Source: CBDUBU01 sp965365465 (GTDB lineage Bacteria > Bacteroidota > Rhodothermia > Rhodothermales > DASSAV01). Taken from it: a stretch of 7,366 bases of DNA. The notes beneath the pieces are model-generated. The model made no database searches. It had not been told where the DNA came from and worked only from the letters and a program-made list of their open reading frames with translations. The stretch lies in assembly GCA_965365465.1 (NCBI GenBank), contig CBDUBU010000209.1:1-7366 (forward strand). Reading direction: 5' to 3'. A program made the translations under genes and the position numbers. This document shows, piece by piece, positions 6,441-7,366 of the stretch (positions within the stretch are counted from its first letter, which is position 1; each line of letters starts with the position of its first letter).

Positions 6441-6893
6441 ATGCGACAGGACGGGAACGGGTTGTTGCGGGCGCTTGCCTCCGGCTTTACAGGAGCGCTG
6501 GCCGTAACCCTCATCAATGAAACAGCGCGTCGTATCATTCCCCATGCTCCGCGCCTGGATGCGCTTGGCAGAAGGGCCTTATCCGGGACGTTGAAAGCGT
6601 CGGGAGTGGAGCCGCCGAAGGGAAAGGATCTTCAAAGGGCATCGCTGCTGGGTGATTTGCTTTCAAATACGATCTACTACAGCCTGATTGGCGTAGGCGA
6701 GGCGACGCATCCCTGGCTGCGCGGAACGTTGCTCGGCGTCGGCGCCGGCATTGGGGCTGCGCTGCTGCCGCCGGTCATCGGACTGGGAAAGCAGCCGGAA
6801 CAGAAGACGCCGGCGACCGAATTGCTGACGGTCGGGTGGTATCTGGCCGGGGGGCTGGCTGCGGCTGCCGTGGCTCGCCGCTTCCGTAACTGA
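6441..6893 (+). CDS. Conserved-looking membrane protein of unknown function
   Basis: The product has 150 residues and no function I can name. It begins with a short charged end (MRQDGNG), then a hydrophobic segment at 8-26 (LLRALASGFTGALAVTLIN). A polar stretch follows: NETARRIIPHAPRLDALGRRAL (26-47). Then come LLGDLLSNTIYYSLIGVG (69-86), a Gly/Ala-rich hydrophobic stretch LRGTLLGVGAGIGAALLPPVIGLG (93-116), and a last segment at about 128-145 before a basic end (ARRFRN). So three to four membrane segments are likely, with conserved-looking polar residues inside or next to them (Asn26, Glu27, Asp72, Asn76). I recall similar unannotated proteins in Bacteroidota, but this needs a search. The ATG at 6441 is chosen because AGAGA lies seven bases before it. 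An ATG at 6435 and a TTG at 6375 in the same frame are alternatives. The gene is 151 bases after menA on the same strand, so it may or may not be in the men operon. Confidence 0.72.
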   Translation: MRQDGNGLLRALASGFTGALAVTLINETARRIIPHAPRLDALGRRALSGTLKASGVEPPKGKDLQRASLLGDLLSNTIYYSLIGVGEATHPWLRGTLLGVGAGIGAALLPPVIGLGKQPEQKTPATELLTVGWYLAGGLAAAAVARRFRN

Positions 6894-6920
6894 TAACGCA
6901 ATCCGCAGCCGACCGGAGCA

Positions 6921-7172
6921 TTGGGGAGGCTGTCCATCTTCGATGAGTTTTCGCAAGAATCTACAGGATTATCACGCGATTACAAGGGAAGCGGGTTGAG
7001 GCTGACCATCACGCAGAAGCTGGTAGCGTTGATGTCAGGAAGCATACAGGCAGCCAGTACGAAAGGTGAAGGAAGTGTTTTTACCGTTCGGCTGCCTCGC
7101 GCCCAGGCTGTTTTCACCCGCGATGGTTTGCGCCCTGTTCAGGGTGAGGTCTTGAATGCTGTAGCGGTATGA
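6921..7172 (+). pseudogene. Remnant of a sensor histidine kinase (C-terminal part of the ATPase domain)
   Basis: The frame encodes the end of an HATPase_c domain. It contains an F-box (IFDEFSQES, from base 6936), a G2-like box (YKGSGLRLTITQKLVALMSGS) and the final strand (TKGEGSVFTVRLPRA), followed by about 22 residues with no recognisable domain. Everything that should precede it is missing: sensor region, dimerisation/phosphoacceptor His, N-box and G1 box. The same frame has a stop at 6894-6896 and no ATG, only a TTG at 6921. The G2 box, normally GSGLGL, reads GSGLRL through an AGG codon at 6999-7001, one base change from GGG. It is therefore most likely a 5'-truncated, decaying gene and cannot be a working kinase on its own. 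A separately used short ATPase-like protein is possible but unlikely. Confidence 0.8.
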
Positions 7173-7231
7173 TGTGAAAGCCTGATCTGCCGGAGAAGCA
7201 AGCCTCTGTCGGGAGGAGCCGTCCAAAAGAA

Positions 7232-7264
7232 AAGGCCGGAGCGACATTGTGTCGCTCCGGCCTT
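7232..7264. terminator. Strong bidirectional hairpin terminator (15-bp perfect stem, 3-base loop)
   Basis: Arms 7232-7246 (AAGGCCGGAGCGACA) and 7250-7264 are exact reverse complements around a TTG loop. On the minus strand the stem is followed by CTTTTCTTTTGG, a good U-rich tract. It therefore fits as the terminator of the type IX secreted protein gene, which ends 19 bases before it. On the plus strand the tract is CTTCTTC, weaker but usable for whatever transcription comes from the men side. Confidence 0.88.
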
Positions 7265-7282
7265 CTTCAAAGCGTATGCGGA

Positions 7283-7366
7283 TTACTTGAGCAGCAACAT
7301 CGACCGAACCTGACTCAGGCCATTTGCCTCCAGACGGTAGAAGTATACGCCGCTGGGGAGGCTGCG
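7283..7366 (-). CDS. C-terminal end of a type IX secretion system (T9SS) substrate, cut by the window edge
   Basis: Only the last 27 codons and a TAA stop are present. They read RSLPSGVYFYRLEANGLSQV followed by RSMLLLK. This matches the end of the type A T9SS sorting domain: a L-(P/A)-S-G-V-Y-x-Y-R-L strand, a short turn, then a hydrophobic end with a terminal lysine. This domain directs proteins with an N-terminal signal peptide through the outer membrane, where it is cleaved off, so the product is likely secreted or surface-attached. The passenger domain lies off the window and its function is unknown. The frame was read by hand on the reverse strand. It is directly followed by the hairpin terminator at 7232-7264. 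Confidence 0.87.
   Translation of the reverse strand, partial: RSLPSGVYFYRLEANGLSQVRSMLLLK

Noticed and set aside
6921..7172. Intact small histidine-kinase-like gene
   Set aside because: It lacks the G1 and N boxes, the phosphoacceptor histidine and an ATG, and has a changed G2 glycine, so a remnant is the better reading.
1..7366. Mobile element, CRISPR array, toxin-antitoxin pair or defence island
   Set aside because: No transposase or integrase, spaced direct repeats, terminal inverted repeats, or nuclease/toxin pairs were seen. The gene content is core metabolism.

Overview
The window holds central-metabolism and quinone genes of a member of the FCB group, probably Bacteroidota or Rhodothermota. 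The main taxonomic clue is at the right edge. A minus-strand gene enters there and ends in a typical C-terminal sorting tail of the type IX secretion system (pattern LPSGVYFYRLE ... MLLLK-stop), which is a hallmark of this group. The base composition is moderately GC-rich by eye, which fits Rhodothermota better than low-GC Bacteroidia, but this is only an inference. A complete MenB and MenA show that the organism makes menaquinone.

Left part (1-2765): the 3' three quarters of sucC (succinyl-CoA ligase beta subunit, TCA cycle) runs off the left edge. It converges on a minus-strand gene for an FprA/adrenodoxin-reductase type ferredoxin-NADP+ reductase. A 13-bp perfect inverted repeat lies between the two stop codons and is the likely two-way transcription stop. 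Upstream of fprA are 247 noncoding bases.

Middle part (2766-6289): a minus-strand alpha/beta hydrolase of unknown substrate diverges from a plus-strand menaquinone cluster, menH-menB-menA. These genes encode SHCHC synthase, DHNA-CoA synthase and DHNA prenyltransferase. They are packed with gaps of about 10 bases and are probably co-transcribed. The menH/menB junction carries an exact 11-bp tandem duplication that supplies the menH stop codon. Without it, menH would run 14 bases into menB. The other men genes (menF, D, C, E and the DHNA-CoA thioesterase) are not in this window.

Right part (6290-7366): a 150-residue membrane protein of unknown function is followed by a decayed piece of a sensor histidine kinase, of which only the end of the ATPase domain is left and one G2-box glycine is changed to arginine. 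A strong 15-bp hairpin terminator comes next, then the last 27 codons of the type IX secreted protein.

I see no phage, IS element, CRISPR, tRNA or rRNA. No clearly new multi-gene system is apparent. The most interesting items are the junction duplication, the unknown membrane protein, the kinase remnant and the orphan hydrolase.
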